From Cellvibrionaceae bacterium AOL6 (lineage in GTDB: Bacteria; Pseudomonadota; Gammaproteobacteria; Pseudomonadales; Cellvibrionaceae): DNA of 64,000 bases. Both the position numbers and the translations under genes were made by a program. Where the stretch lies: positions 62,001-126,000 of the forward strand of contig NOXC01000006.1 in the NCBI GenBank assembly GCA_003265435.1, in the 5' to 3' direction. Below are positions 28,101-36,662 of the stretch, piece by piece. A model generated the notes under the pieces. That model ran no database searches and was not told where the DNA came from. It saw nothing but the letters and a program-made list of their open reading frames with translations. Within the stretch, counting starts at the first letter, position 1, and the number at the start of each line of letters is the position of its first letter.

Positions 28101-28660
28101 AAATCCGAAAATTTCTGTTCTCGATCCTGCAGTGCGGCGCGTGTTGCGTCGGCAAAACGGGTCGATGCCAAACGACCGCCAACCAAACTGCCGCCGAGAT
28201 CATCGCGCATCAAGGTCGAATACAGGATCTTTCCCTGAGGGGAAATCAGATAAAGGTCATGAAAAAACGCGAAGTGATTGCGCACATTGACCAAACCCAT
28301 CTCGTGTTCATGCACAGTACGCTGCCATAGCGGAGAGCCCACACTCGACAGCTCCGCCTGCGCCTCAACTGCCACCAATTCATTCAGCAAGACCTTGGTG
28401 TAGTCGGTGTCAGCGAGGTAAGCGGCTTCCAACAAGCGATCATTGAACCACTCATCGAGAAATATGGCGTGGGATTTGCTGATTGAATGAAGGTGAAACT
28501 CAGCCGCCTGATTCAGGCCCTGACGCGCCACCTGGTATTTCAACACGACAACGGACATGGCCGGAACAACGGCCAACAGTAAGAAAATCACTACCAACTG
28601 AGTACGCAGGGAGTGACCGCGCCACTTCTCGAAGACGCGGGTTGCCATAGGACTGCTCAC
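25187..28660 (-). CDS. hybrid sensor histidine kinase with two receivers and Hpt
   Basis: 1157 residues. GGAGG nine bases before GTG 28660 supports the start. Order of domains: membrane segment about 22-43, a large periplasmic Cache-type sensor to about 330, second membrane segment about 330-355, HAMP, HisKA with MSHEIRTPMNGILG (His near 428), HATPase with DNAIKFTEAG and GMGLGLTIVKTL, receiver 1 (LLDYQMPEMDG, Asp near 717), receiver 2 (LMDCQMPQMDG, Asp near 873) and a C-terminal Hpt domain (KLHALKGASGNLA, His near 1032). This is a full phosphorelay in one chain. The Hpt could pass phosphate to the neighbouring REC-GGDEF protein, which is inference. Confidence 0.93.
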   Translation of the reverse strand: MSSPMATRVFEKWRGHSLRTQLVVIFLLLAVVPAMSVVVLKYQVARQGLNQAAEFHLHSISKSHAIFLDEWFNDRLLEAAYLADTDYTKVLLNELVAVEAQAELSSVGSPLWQRTVHEHEMGLVNVRNHFAFFHDLYLISPQGKILYSTLMRDDLGGSLVGGRLASTRFADATRAALQDREQKFSDFERYRIVDDLVSGFIVTPILGESGDVLGAFAVQMRLDKIETAMGNAPNAHSYHYLVGQDGRLRSSISGDSEQVLLQQVQSVQVRAWQQGETSPNATNMHVERYVGPKGSVVLGVQQALDVGGVSWLLVSEWEETHALGGIRSLGWASIWILLLIAIPAAILGLWMARRIIGPLRALASSAEAAARGNLDAQVEVGAKNEIGHLAHTFNHLLASRKDYENELGAAMQQAQTANKAKSDFLACMSHEIRTPMNGILGMLGLVQRAPMRPEQQRKLSIAYDSAKDLLTLINNVLDVARFERDQVELEAVPFSIAEQLEQVIREQSRLAHAKGLEVVLDAIELKHHQVTGDPLRFRQILAQLVDNAIKFTEAGVIVVKAGSRASAENKVLFECEVRDSGIGISPEKMDSLFDAFTQVDVSTTREYTGMGLGLTIVKTLCQLMGGDVDIESEVDEGTAVRFHTILSSVESLPVLDDCMSADLSRLRVLVVDDLATNREILREQLHSWGVHVEECGSAHAALTLLEHSGDEAFDVVLLDYQMPEMDGLSFARRWRLYGKSSPKLLLLSSVQFAEKIENLSDVGFSGCLIKPTMPSTLHKALALLTTKQDGAPAFVTSSVLEAITADDDTGSEDSAQGGPSGRVLVVEDNAINQDVISCLLSDWGLEVEVAANGRIAIDTLKNTSQAFDLVLMDCQMPQMDGYEATRAIRRGEAGARAQQLPIVALTANALRGDKERCLAAGMDDFLGKPIDPDLVLQSLRKHMRSNTASAPSATPTPQVNAATMPKQSEATVMPEGLKTLDFSVRKPDIARKKKSFVRVLKTYVRQSEGLLDALQADFEQADWKNLREKLHALKGASGNLAMMPLYESVQQAEGVLREGETLSRDSLDEVGAWLTASVDDATRILDANRTEKKPVSSRSYEMVRFELVRSLRNSVAVSPALINEFRSSAKSEMDEASIDALIESIDNFDYEEALGQL

Positions 28661-28694
28661 CTAAGGAGACCTCCGATGTTAACGGTTGCCGGTT

Positions 28695-28709
28695 CGGTGT
28701 TAAACACCG
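28695..28709. promoter_or_regulatory. perfect palindrome in the divergent kinase/exonuclease intergenic region
   Basis: CGGTGTTAAACACCG has seven-base complementary arms around one central base. It is 34 bases upstream of the kinase start codon and about 150 bases upstream of the exonuclease gene, a position suited to an operator. Confidence 0.35.
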
Positions 28710-28856
28710 TGAGACCCGACGTGAAAATCGTCTATTTTTTGAGCTTAGCTGATTTTCACCAAAGTGCCGAGAAAAGCCCTATACCGCGCCCGACGTCGAC
28801 TATACTGAACTCAGGTGGAGACACAGGCCCAATTACAAAAACAGAGTGGCGCCGAC

Positions 28857-29369
28857 ATGCGAAGTCACAGCCCTACCATTATCGACATTGAAGCTTCCGG
28901 CTTTGGCCCGGAGAGCTACCCAATAGAAATCGGCGTTGTAAACACGGACGGCGCCCGTTTTTGCTCTCTCATTCAACCCTTCGAAGACTGGCAGCATTGG
29001 AGTGGCGATGCAGAACGGGCGCATGGCATCACACGCGCCTCACTCTTCAAGCACGGGAAGCAAGGCAAAACGGTGTGCCGGGAGCTGAACGAGTTCCTCT
29101 ACGACCAGGACGTGTTCTGTGATGCACTGGCACAAGATGAATTCTGGATTCGCCGCTTGTTTTATCGCAGCCGTATTGTGCCCGCCTTCCGACTGCGCGC
29201 GATCGAATACATCATGCATGAAGCCCAATACGAAATCTGGGATCAAACCAAGGCCGAACTCAGCCGCCAACTGCAACTTGTTCGTCACCGCGCAAGCAGC
29301 GATGCATACCTTATTCAGCAAACCTTTGCTCTAAGCCGCTCACATATTGTGAGATCTGCTCGTGCTTAG
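28857..29369 (+). CDS. DnaQ-like 3-prime to 5-prime exonuclease domain protein
   Basis: About 170 residues. The first motif IIDIEASGFG with the following PIEIGVV matches Exo I of DEDD exonucleases (D-x-E). E-R-A-H-G-I-T is typical of the loop after it, FCDALAQDEFW resembles Exo II, and HRASSDAYLI provides the late H-x(4)-D of Exo III (H-R-A-S-S-D). Small stand-alone proteins of this kind trim nucleic acid ends; the substrate here is not known. ATG 28857 is favoured; GTG 28815 is an upstream alternative. The gene stands alone between a divergent kinase and the YfiR-like pair. Confidence 0.8.
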   Translation: MRSHSPTIIDIEASGFGPESYPIEIGVVNTDGARFCSLIQPFEDWQHWSGDAERAHGITRASLFKHGKQGKTVCRELNEFLYDQDVFCDALAQDEFWIRRLFYRSRIVPAFRLRAIEYIMHEAQYEIWDQTKAELSRQLQLVRHRASSDAYLIQQTFALSRSHIVRSARA

Positions 29370-29569
29370 CGCGCGACGTTCTGAATAGTTTTCTTTTTAT
29401 AATTTTTATTTAAATTTTAAAAAACGCTTGGTTTTGCGACCCAAATAGAAGAACTTTTATTTTGGCATCGTTATACTCGTTGCGCGGTTACAGGAGCCTG
29501 ATGAGGCCGCAGTAGCCCTCTCGCAGACCCAATTCATAACGGTGTTTTACCGATAGATAATTCACGGTG

Positions 29570-30169
29570 ATGCGGCTACGAACTTTCTTTGACTACCGAC
29601 AACAGGACGTCGACCGTTTGATCAGGATCAGACAGCAATTCCACGGACTTGGCTTTGCTCGCTCCCTTCGCGCGATCACCGCGCTCGCCTGCCTGTTCAC
29701 CCCACTTTATTCCCACGCTGATAGCCCCGTTGCCGATGAATACACCCTGCGCAGTGCCGTGGTGTATCGTCTGATTCAATTCAGCCAGTGGCCACTGAAA
29801 GAAGAGCGCTACGTCACCTTGTGTACCGCCGGCGAGGCACGCTCTGGCCTCGCGCTCAAAGCGCTTGACGGGGCACCGTTCCAAGGGGACACCTCCATAT
29901 CCGTACAGGAGTTGAATCACGACGCATCATCAAACTGTGACGTCGTAGTATTGGGACCAAATGAGAAGCCAGAAATAGCCGAACTGATCCACAACCAATT
30001 TGTCATCTGCAGTGGTTGCTCACACAACCGCGACATCGCGGCCATTGATCTGTTTGTTCACGAAAACCGCTTGAGCTACTCAGTGAATCAAAGCGTGGCG
30101 GTCACAAACGGCGTGAATTTTAAAACGAGCCTGCTTCGCTCTGCCTCTCACATCGAGGGCTTGGAATGA
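29570..30169 (+). CDS. YfiR-like periplasmic protein (DUF4154)
   Basis: About 199 residues with an N-terminal hydrophobic export segment (residues 33-50, A-I-T-A-L-A-C-L-F-T-P-L-Y-S-H-A). The mature part follows the DUF4154/YfiR pattern: AVVYRLIQFSQWP then VTLCTAG, NCDVVVLG, and a C-terminal ENRLSYSVNQSVA. Four Cys (in LCTAG, SNCDV and ICSGC) could make the disulfides that set YfiR activity. In P. aeruginosa YfiR holds the cyclase YfiN off in the periplasm. Here the stop overlaps the next gene start (ATGA), which encodes a YfiN-like c-di-GMP enzyme. No YfiB lipoprotein is present. Confidence 0.82.
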   Translation: MRLRTFFDYRQQDVDRLIRIRQQFHGLGFARSLRAITALACLFTPLYSHADSPVADEYTLRSAVVYRLIQFSQWPLKEERYVTLCTAGEARSGLALKALDGAPFQGDTSISVQELNHDASSNCDVVVLGPNEKPEIAELIHNQFVICSGCSHNRDIAAIDLFVHENRLSYSVNQSVAVTNGVNFKTSLLRSASHIEGLE

Positions 30170-32601
30170 GCGAGTTAAAGCCACGTCGCCGTACCCTCAA
30201 CTACGCACTGTTGCGTGCGGTCGCGCTGTCAATGGTTGCGGCGTTTCTGATCGGTGGCTTGGTGCTACTCGGCTTTGGACGTCAGGTCGCCCACAATCAC
30301 GTGGAAAGAAATCTCAGCACCATTGGCGATATTCTTACGGAGCAGCTCGCCTTTCCTTTAAGCCTCGCAACGGCATTGGGCGGGCATTACGCGCAAGAAG
30401 CAAAAGAAATTCTCAAAGCCGGCAAACATCACGACGACATTGATAAACTCTGCCTCTACCGTGAGGACGGACTGCTGTTTTCTTCCTACCGCTCCCCAAG
30501 AAGTCAGCACGCATGCGGTCAGTATTTCTCCCAACAGGAAGAAGGCTTGCGCCAACGCAGCGCGTTCTCAAGCCGCATTGTTTTTCCTGCGACAACCAAT
30601 AACGCCACAGTCGGCTTTCTGGTGATAGAAACTCGAGGCGAAGAACTCCAGGCCTCGCTTGCAGCGATGGCACTGGCGATATTCGGAACGCTGTTCGCGG
30701 CCGTGCTGTTTGCGTTCCTGATGGGTCAGAGGCTCCTCACTCGATCCTTAGAGCCGCTGGCAAAGCTGTCTGTCACCAGCCGAGAAATTGCTCAGAATCC
30801 CCTTGCCAAGCAACGTGCAATGAAATCCTATGACGACGAAATCGGCGATCTAGTCGACACCTTCAATCACATGCTCGACGCACTTGAGGTTGAGAACCAA
30901 AAGCTGGGTAATAGTGAAAAAACCTTCCGGCAATTGGCCGAAAATGCACCGGTCGGCATTTTTAAACGCGCCTTTGCCAACAAGTTTGCCTATGTCAATG
31001 ATGCATGGTGCCGTATCACAGGGCTGGATCGAGACTTAGCCGATACCTTTTCTTCCTATATTGCACCGGACTACCGTCGACGCTACATCGAAAACGTCGC
31101 TCAACTCGGCCAGAGCACGGATTACGTCAGTATCGAATTTGAATTTGCCCAACCGGACGGCAAATACCGTTTTTTGCACGAGTACGTGAGTATCGTCAAC
31201 ACCACGGAGGAAACCTATTTTGTCGGCACGCTGGTGGACGTCACCGAACTGAAAAACGTGCAGTTTGAACTCGAAAAACTCGCGTTTTATGACCCTCTAA
31301 CCAAACTACCCAACCGACGCTTCCTTCAGGATCACCTGCAATACGCTTTCGCCTCCGCGAACAAAAAGCATAAAAAGATCGCAGTCTTTATGACGGATCT
31401 CGATAATTTTAAACGCGTCAACGACTCGCTCGGTCACGATGCCGGTGATGCATTATTAGAGAAAGTTGGCGGCAGATTGAGAGAGGCCGTATTTCGCGAA
31501 GACATCGTCGTCAGGATGGGGGGCGATGAATTTCTCATTCTGGTTGAGGATGTGGAGAACCTGAACAGCGTCGAATTTATCTCCAAACGCCTGATCAACG
31601 CGATGAAGTGCGAAGCGGAATATGAACGCACGCGAATTCCCGTCTCGGGGTCCGTCGGTGTGGCCATGTACCCCGATGATGCGGATACCCCTGAGAGTCT
31701 TTTGCGATACGCCGACATGGCCCTTTATAACAGCAAGGCTCGGGGCGGAGCCTGCTTTTCTTGCTACAGCTCCGAACTTGACGACGCCATTCGAGAGCAG
31801 GTCTACCTCGAAACCCGGCTGCGCGATGCACTAGAAAACAACCTGATTGATGTATACCTACAGCCACAATTCGAAGGGCAGTCTAAAACGCCGATCTGGG
31901 CAGAAGCGCTCGTGCGATGGTTCGACAAGGAAGAAGGCTATATTTCGCCCGCCCGATTTATTCCTGTTGCCGAAGAGAGCGGCTTGATCCACTTACTCGG
32001 CCAGCGGGTCCTCGAACGCGTCTGTGAAATGTTGCGCGACCATGGCACAGCGTTGCGCGCCATGGGCATACAGGGCGTATCGGTCAACCTCAGTGCACGC
32101 CAGTTCTATTCGGAGACGCTCGAAAAGATGATCGGCGACGTCTTCCGCCGCTACGCGATAGACCCATCCCATATTGAATTCGAGCTTACCGAATCCACAG
32201 TCACTGATGACATGGACAGAGCGATCACGGTGATGGAAACCCTGCGCGATGTGGGCTGTCGCCTTTCAATAGACGATTTTGGTACAGGTTACTCTTCCCT
32301 GTCGTACCTGAAGCGTTTTCCACTGAACAGTTTGAAGATTGACAGAACTTTCGTCGATGACATTCCCGACAACAAAAGCGATTGTGAAATCGCCTGTGCG
32401 GTCATTAACCTCGCGCATAACCTGGGCTTAAGTGTCGTCGCTGAAGGCGTCGAAACCCAGGCGCAACTCGACTTCCTGCATCAAAATGGCTGCGAGTACT
32501 TCCAGGGCTTCTATCTGGCACGCCCGCTGTCACTCGACCAACTGCTTATTCAATTCTCCGCCTCAAGCGAAGGGGCGCATCGCCTCTCTGAACCAGACTA
32601 A
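30166..32601 (+). CDS. YfiN-like membrane c-di-GMP enzyme with HAMP, PAS, GGDEF and EAL
   Basis: 811 residues. Two membrane segments (about 15-37 and 166-190) flank a periplasmic sensor of the kind paired with YfiR, followed by HAMP, PAS (about 255-365), GGDEF (RMGGDEF near 450) and EAL (AEALVRW near 578). The cyclase signature is intact but the usual RxxD inhibitory site is absent (F-R-E-D). The phosphodiesterase motifs look complete: NLSARQF, ELTES, DDFGTGYSSLSYLK, LKIDR and AEGVE. It can in principle both make and break c-di-GMP, and it differs from classical YfiN, which lacks PAS and EAL. Translational overlap with the YfiR-like gene supports a functional pair. Confidence 0.9.
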   Translation: MSELKPRRRTLNYALLRAVALSMVAAFLIGGLVLLGFGRQVAHNHVERNLSTIGDILTEQLAFPLSLATALGGHYAQEAKEILKAGKHHDDIDKLCLYREDGLLFSSYRSPRSQHACGQYFSQQEEGLRQRSAFSSRIVFPATTNNATVGFLVIETRGEELQASLAAMALAIFGTLFAAVLFAFLMGQRLLTRSLEPLAKLSVTSREIAQNPLAKQRAMKSYDDEIGDLVDTFNHMLDALEVENQKLGNSEKTFRQLAENAPVGIFKRAFANKFAYVNDAWCRITGLDRDLADTFSSYIAPDYRRRYIENVAQLGQSTDYVSIEFEFAQPDGKYRFLHEYVSIVNTTEETYFVGTLVDVTELKNVQFELEKLAFYDPLTKLPNRRFLQDHLQYAFASANKKHKKIAVFMTDLDNFKRVNDSLGHDAGDALLEKVGGRLREAVFREDIVVRMGGDEFLILVEDVENLNSVEFISKRLINAMKCEAEYERTRIPVSGSVGVAMYPDDADTPESLLRYADMALYNSKARGGACFSCYSSELDDAIREQVYLETRLRDALENNLIDVYLQPQFEGQSKTPIWAEALVRWFDKEEGYISPARFIPVAEESGLIHLLGQRVLERVCEMLRDHGTALRAMGIQGVSVNLSARQFYSETLEKMIGDVFRRYAIDPSHIEFELTESTVTDDMDRAITVMETLRDVGCRLSIDDFGTGYSSLSYLKRFPLNSLKIDRTFVDDIPDNKSDCEIACAVINLAHNLGLSVVAEGVETQAQLDFLHQNGCEYFQGFYLARPLSLDQLLIQFSASSEGAHRLSEPD

Positions 32602-32833
32602 TTGCGTTCTATTCTCAGTCAATATTGTTCTTCAGAATAAAATTAAATTTTTTATTTCTCACTGAAAATCAATATTTCTCTTCGCTATTTCAATCTCGCT
32701 CAAGCTATTTTTAGGTTCTTTAATAAGCCCCGCCCCTGCTTGTATTTTGGCGCGCGCCTTCTAGATTTAAGTCACTGCTATACGAAATCTACACGCAAGC
32801 GGTTTAGTGCGTACATTAATTGGATTGGAACGA

Positions 32834-34504
32834 GTGAGCGAAGCAAATAAAAAAACATTCAGGCAGCGTTCGTGGAAATACAAGCTGTCTATCGTGGCAA
32901 CTCTCCCACTGCTGGTCGCTTTTGGCGCCATCATTGCGTTTTTGTTTCTCTCGGAAAAACAATCCCAGAATATTGAAGGCAGCCTGATAGAAAGCCAGGA
33001 GCGACAATTGGCCGCTTCCACGAACCTCTCGGCAGTGATGGAAATGCAATTTGTCACGCAGGCGCTGATAGCGGCGGATACGCCGGACGCAATTCGACGC
33101 TACGCGATCGCGTCACTCAAATCCTCAGCGGTATTGGATGAGCAAATGCAGCGACTCGAAGCGGCACTCCCTGGGAACCGTGAAGTTGACACACTCAAAT
33201 CCGACCTTGCAGAAGTCAAACCTTTTCAACTCAAGTTGATTGGCCAGGCAAAGAAGAATAATGACCTTGCCGCGCTCGCTGTCTTTTCGCAGATCGAACC
33301 CAAACTCACGGCCATCGCAGACCGGTCGCGTGACATTCTTCTGAACGAACAGAAGATGCTCAATGCGCTTGCCGACAATAACCGCCGCTATATTCGATCC
33401 ATGCTGGTTTATGTGATTGGTGCGCTCATGCTGGGTGCGTTGATCACCATTATTGTGACCATTATTTTTGGCAAACAACTGCTTTACAGTATTCATCGAA
33501 TCCGTGAAGCGATGAGTCAGTTTAAACACGGTGACTTGCAACCCGATATCGATGATAACAGCACTGGCGAACTCACTTACATAAACCGAGATCTTCAAAG
33601 CGCAATTGAGACGATTCGAAGCGTGATCGAAGCGATAGCCGATGAAGCCAAGCTCTTGCTTGGTGAGTCAAAACATCTGTGCAACACGAGCACCGAATGC
33701 TTGGAGGACGCGCAGAGCGTGTCATCCAACTGTCAGACCATGACCGACAGCGCGCAGCATCTGCTTGCAAACTCCGAAGAGACCACACGTAAGCTACAGG
33801 AGTGCAGCAGCATCACGGCCGAGTCTGAAGCGGCGAATCAAGCGGCAACGCAAAGCCTGGTTGTCGGCCGAGAAAGTTTTAACACTTTGCAGCAGGAAAT
33901 ATCCGAACTGGACGACAGCGCCAACAGTTTGGCCAGCTCAGCCCAGGAAATTCAAAGTATTACCGATAGCATCCGCGCGATTTCAGAACAAACCAATCTG
34001 CTTGCACTGAATGCGGCGATCGAAGCCGCGCGCGCGGGAGAACAGGGCCGCGGTTTTGCCGTGGTTGCTGATGAAGTACGCCACCTCGCACAGCGTTCAG
34101 GCAACGCGACTGAACAGGTCAGTAAAATCACAGACACAATGAATTCTTTGGTGAACAGTACCGTTGGCAAGATTGCCACCGCGATGTCATTGATCGAGAG
34201 TTCATTGTCCGCCATGCAGGAAGCCGAAAATGCTTCTGGTGCAAGCCGCGATCTGGCCCACCGCTGCAATGGCATTTTGTCGGGCGTACTGAGCGATACA
34301 GAGCAGGAGCTCGGCCGCCTCGCGACCATCACCGAAGACTCAGAAAATATTTCGACACGTATTGAAAATGCCAGTACAAAAATCGGTGGCCTGGCGGCGC
34401 TGAGCAATAAGCTCGAACAGAGCGCCGTTCGTATGTCGGGGTCTATCGCTCAGTTCAAACATATTCCAAATGAACAGGAAATTCTTCCTGACAATCACTC
34501 GTGA
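32834..34504 (+). CDS. methyl-accepting chemotaxis protein
   Basis: About 556 residues from GTG 32834 (GGAACGA just before it); GTG 32807 is an alternative. Membrane segments at about residues 18-40 and 190-215 enclose a helical periplasmic sensor of roughly 150 residues. A short HAMP-like linker leads to the signalling domain with the conserved hairpin tip [20 protein letters not shown] and [15 protein letters not shown]. The ligand is unknown. Only ten bases separate it from the peroxidase gene, so it appears to lead a redox operon rather than a chemotaxis operon. The 232 bases upstream are very AT-rich, with no convincing promoter. Confidence 0.9.
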   Translation: MSEANKKTFRQRSWKYKLSIVATLPLLVAFGAIIAFLFLSEKQSQNIEGSLIESQERQLAASTNLSAVMEMQFVTQALIAADTPDAIRRYAIASLKSSAVLDEQMQRLEAALPGNREVDTLKSDLAEVKPFQLKLIGQAKKNNDLAALAVFSQIEPKLTAIADRSRDILLNEQKMLNALADNNRRYIRSMLVYVIGALMLGALITIIVTIIFGKQLLYSIHRIREAMSQFKHGDLQPDIDDNSTGELTYINRDLQSAIETIRSVIEAIADEAKLLLGESKHLCNTSTECLEDAQSVSSNCQTMTDSAQHLLANSEETTRKLQECSSITAESEAANQAATQSLVVGRESFNTLQQEISELDDSANSLASSAQEIQSITDSIRAISEQTNLLALNAAIEAARAGEQGRGFAVVADEVRHLAQRSGNATEQVSKITDTMNSLVNSTVGKIATAMSLIESSLSAMQEAENASGASRDLAHRCNGILSGVLSDTEQELGRLATITEDSENISTRIENASTKIGGLAALSNKLEQSAVRMSGSIAQFKHIPNEQEILPDNHS

Positions 34505-34514
34505 GACGACAGTT

Positions 34515-35597
34515 ATGAATATACGACGCTCTCTTTTCCAGGCCGCCCAAGCTGTGCCGCGAACCCTTTTAAAGCATGTCGCAGTGCTCAGCTTAGGCCT
34601 GTCCACAGCATTGGCCGCGCAGGCTGAGGATAAAACCGTGTTTAAAGCCGGTCATGCCTCCCTGCAGCAATGGCTGATGCCTGAGGTCCCCTACCCTGAA
34701 GAGAACGTGCCCACAGACGCGCGCGTCGAGCTTGGAAAAATGTTGTTTTTCGATACGCGTTTGAGTGGCGATGGCAATATGAGCTGTGCGACCTGCCACA
34801 GTCCACTTTATGGCTGGTCAGACGGATTAAAAACCGCTCGCGGATTTCAAAGTAAAGTGCTCGGCCGGGCGACACCCACTATCTACAATACCGCGTACCA
34901 AAGCATACAGATGTGGGACGGCCGTAAAAAGACCTTGGAAGACCAAGCACTGGGCCCGATGGTGTCCTCAGATGAAATGAATATTGGCGTCGATGGCGCG
35001 CTTGCCGCAGTCAAGTCGAATGCTGAGTATCAAGCCCTATTCGAAAATGCCTACCCCGGCCAAGGTGTCACGGGTGAAACGCTGTCAATGGCGATTGCCA
35101 GCTTCGAGCGTACTGTGGTTTCAAATAACTCGCGCTTTGATCAATGGGTAAAAGGCAACAAAAAGGCATTGACCAAGCGCGAGATCAACGGCTTCAAACT
35201 CTTTGTTGATCCCGAAAAAGGCAATTGCGCCGTATGCCACTCCGCGCCGAATTTTACCGACGACAGTTTTCATAATATCGGGCTGGCTTCCTTCGACAAT
35301 CCACAAGCGGATATGGGGCGCTATGCGATCAAACCCATTCGCATCCTTAAGGGCGCTTTCAAAGCGCCCACCGTGCGCGAAATTGCGCATACAGCCCCGT
35401 ATTTTCATGACGGTTCAGCCGCCACTCTGGAAGACGTCGTCGAGCACTACGCCCAAGGCGGTGCCAGCAAGAGCAACCTGTCACCCAACATCAAAAAACT
35501 GAACCTTAACGACAAAGAAAAAGCCGATCTTGTTGCATTTATGAAAGCCCTTTCTTCAGAAGAGCAGGCTTTTACGCTGCCTGTACTGCCAAACTAG
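34515..35597 (+). CDS. di-haem cytochrome c peroxidase / MauG family protein
   Basis: About 360 residues. ATG 34515 is preferred because it follows the chemoreceptor stop by ten bases and opens a signal peptide ending A-A-Q-A. Two haem c sites are visible: MSCATCHSP near residue 91 and CAVCHSAPNF near residue 238. LGKMLFFDTRLSGDG and TAPYFHDGSAATLEDVVEHY are typical of bacterial cytochrome c peroxidases and MauG-like proteins. It would act in the periplasm, reducing peroxide with electrons from a small cytochrome or copper protein. Such candidate donors are encoded by the next two genes. Confidence 0.92.
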   Translation: MNIRRSLFQAAQAVPRTLLKHVAVLSLGLSTALAAQAEDKTVFKAGHASLQQWLMPEVPYPEENVPTDARVELGKMLFFDTRLSGDGNMSCATCHSPLYGWSDGLKTARGFQSKVLGRATPTIYNTAYQSIQMWDGRKKTLEDQALGPMVSSDEMNIGVDGALAAVKSNAEYQALFENAYPGQGVTGETLSMAIASFERTVVSNNSRFDQWVKGNKKALTKREINGFKLFVDPEKGNCAVCHSAPNFTDDSFHNIGLASFDNPQADMGRYAIKPIRILKGAFKAPTVREIAHTAPYFHDGSAATLEDVVEHYAQGGASKSNLSPNIKKLNLNDKEKADLVAFMKALSSEEQAFTLPVLPN

Positions 35598-35607
35598 GAG
35601 GTCCACC

Positions 35608-35925
35608 ATGAAACGTACACTCATCGCACTATCAACCTTGCTTATGCTTGGCGCGACTTCAGCCTTCGCAAATGAGGTCGTTGGTCAGAAAAATAAAACC
35701 TTCACGGTCGCGGAACTGACGATTAAAAAAGGTGACACGGTTGATTTTTTAAATGAAGACCCCTTTTTCCACAACGTGTTCAGCCTGTCCGACGCAAAAC
35801 TGTTCGACCTGGGATCCTTTCCCCAGGGTGAATCACGCTCCGTTACCTTTGAGGAAGCGGGTGATGTAGAAGTTGAGTGCGCCATACATCCCAACATGCA
35901 GATGACCATACACGTCGTCGAGTAG
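35608..35925 (+). CDS. cupredoxin (plastocyanin-like blue copper protein)
   Basis: 105 residues with a signal peptide ending S-A-F-A and a strong ribosome-binding site (AGGAGG) before ATG. The mature domain is a small cupredoxin: FTVAELTIKKGDTVDFLNED, then FFHNVF with the first copper His (near residue 55), and ECAIHPNMQM supplying Cys, His and Met ligands (about 91, 94 and 97-99). It is a periplasmic one-electron carrier. Position between the peroxidase and the di-haem cytochrome suggests it shuttles electrons among them. Confidence 0.9.
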   Translation: MKRTLIALSTLLMLGATSAFANEVVGQKNKTFTVAELTIKKGDTVDFLNEDPFFHNVFSLSDAKLFDLGSFPQGESRSVTFEEAGDVEVECAIHPNMQMTIHVVE

Positions 35926-35946
35926 CCACCTCAGAGGATGACCGTC

Positions 35947-36651
35947 ATGTCTTTTATCCAGTACTTAGTACGCAGAGCGCTCTGTCCAGCCCTAGCTGCA
36001 TTCGCTTTATCGACAGCACACGCGGACGATTCAGACAACCCTACGCCAAGTCTGGAAATGGGTGCCGAGGTGTATGCGAAACGCTGCGTACTATGTCATG
36101 GACAAAGCGGCATGGGCGAGGGAATTCTGCCAATGAAATTAAAGAATTACCCCAACACCAACTTAATGATTGAGCAGAAAGCCAAAGATCGAAACCAGAT
36201 AAAACAGGTAGTGATTTATGGCGGTTATTTCAGTGGTTTTAACGAAGCGATGCCGCCCTATGGGCAGGAGCTGTCTTGGACAGAGGTCGAGTCCGTCGCC
36301 GATTTCGTGGAGCTGATGCGGGAAAACCCCGAACAGGCCGCCGCGATGATTCAATCCTACCGAGCAGAGCAATTGCCAGCACTACAACTCGGTAAAGAAG
36401 CCTACGATACGCGATGCGTGTTGTGCCATGGTAAGTACGGCGAAGGAGATGGGCGTATGGCAAAAATTCTCAAAGACCCGCCCCCGTTTGACCTAACCGC
36501 TAGTCGCGTACCGGAAATGTACTTGCGGGAAATTATTCGCCTCGGCGGCGAAGCGATGGGACGCTCAAAACACATGCCGCCGTGGGGCGATCAACTAAGC
36601 GACAAGGAAATTAATGCGCTTGTCACTTACTTGATGACGATTCGAGACTGA
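35947..36651 (+). CDS. periplasmic di-haem cytochrome c
   Basis: About 234 residues. AGAGG at 35933-35937 sits nine bases before ATG 35947, which starts a signal peptide ending S-T-A-H-A; ATG 35938 is too close to that site. Two class I-like cytochrome domains each have a haem motif, CVLCHGQSGMGEG (near residue 47) and CVLCHGKYGEGDG (near 157), with likely distal Met in A-M-P-P-Y-G and H-M-P-P-W-G. The internal duplication is clear. It is a probable electron carrier for the peroxidase or for the neighbouring MsrP. Confidence 0.9.
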   Translation: MSFIQYLVRRALCPALAAFALSTAHADDSDNPTPSLEMGAEVYAKRCVLCHGQSGMGEGILPMKLKNYPNTNLMIEQKAKDRNQIKQVVIYGGYFSGFNEAMPPYGQELSWTEVESVADFVELMRENPEQAAAMIQSYRAEQLPALQLGKEAYDTRCVLCHGKYGEGDGRMAKILKDPPPFDLTASRVPEMYLREIIRLGGEAMGRSKHMPPWGDQLSDKEINALVTYLMTIRD

Positions 36652-36662
36652 CATTTCAATAC

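Noticed and set aside
32602-32833. Promoter TTGTAT-N16-TAGATT upstream of the chemoreceptor
   Set aside because: The match to consensus is poor in AT-rich sequence where such matches are expected by chance.
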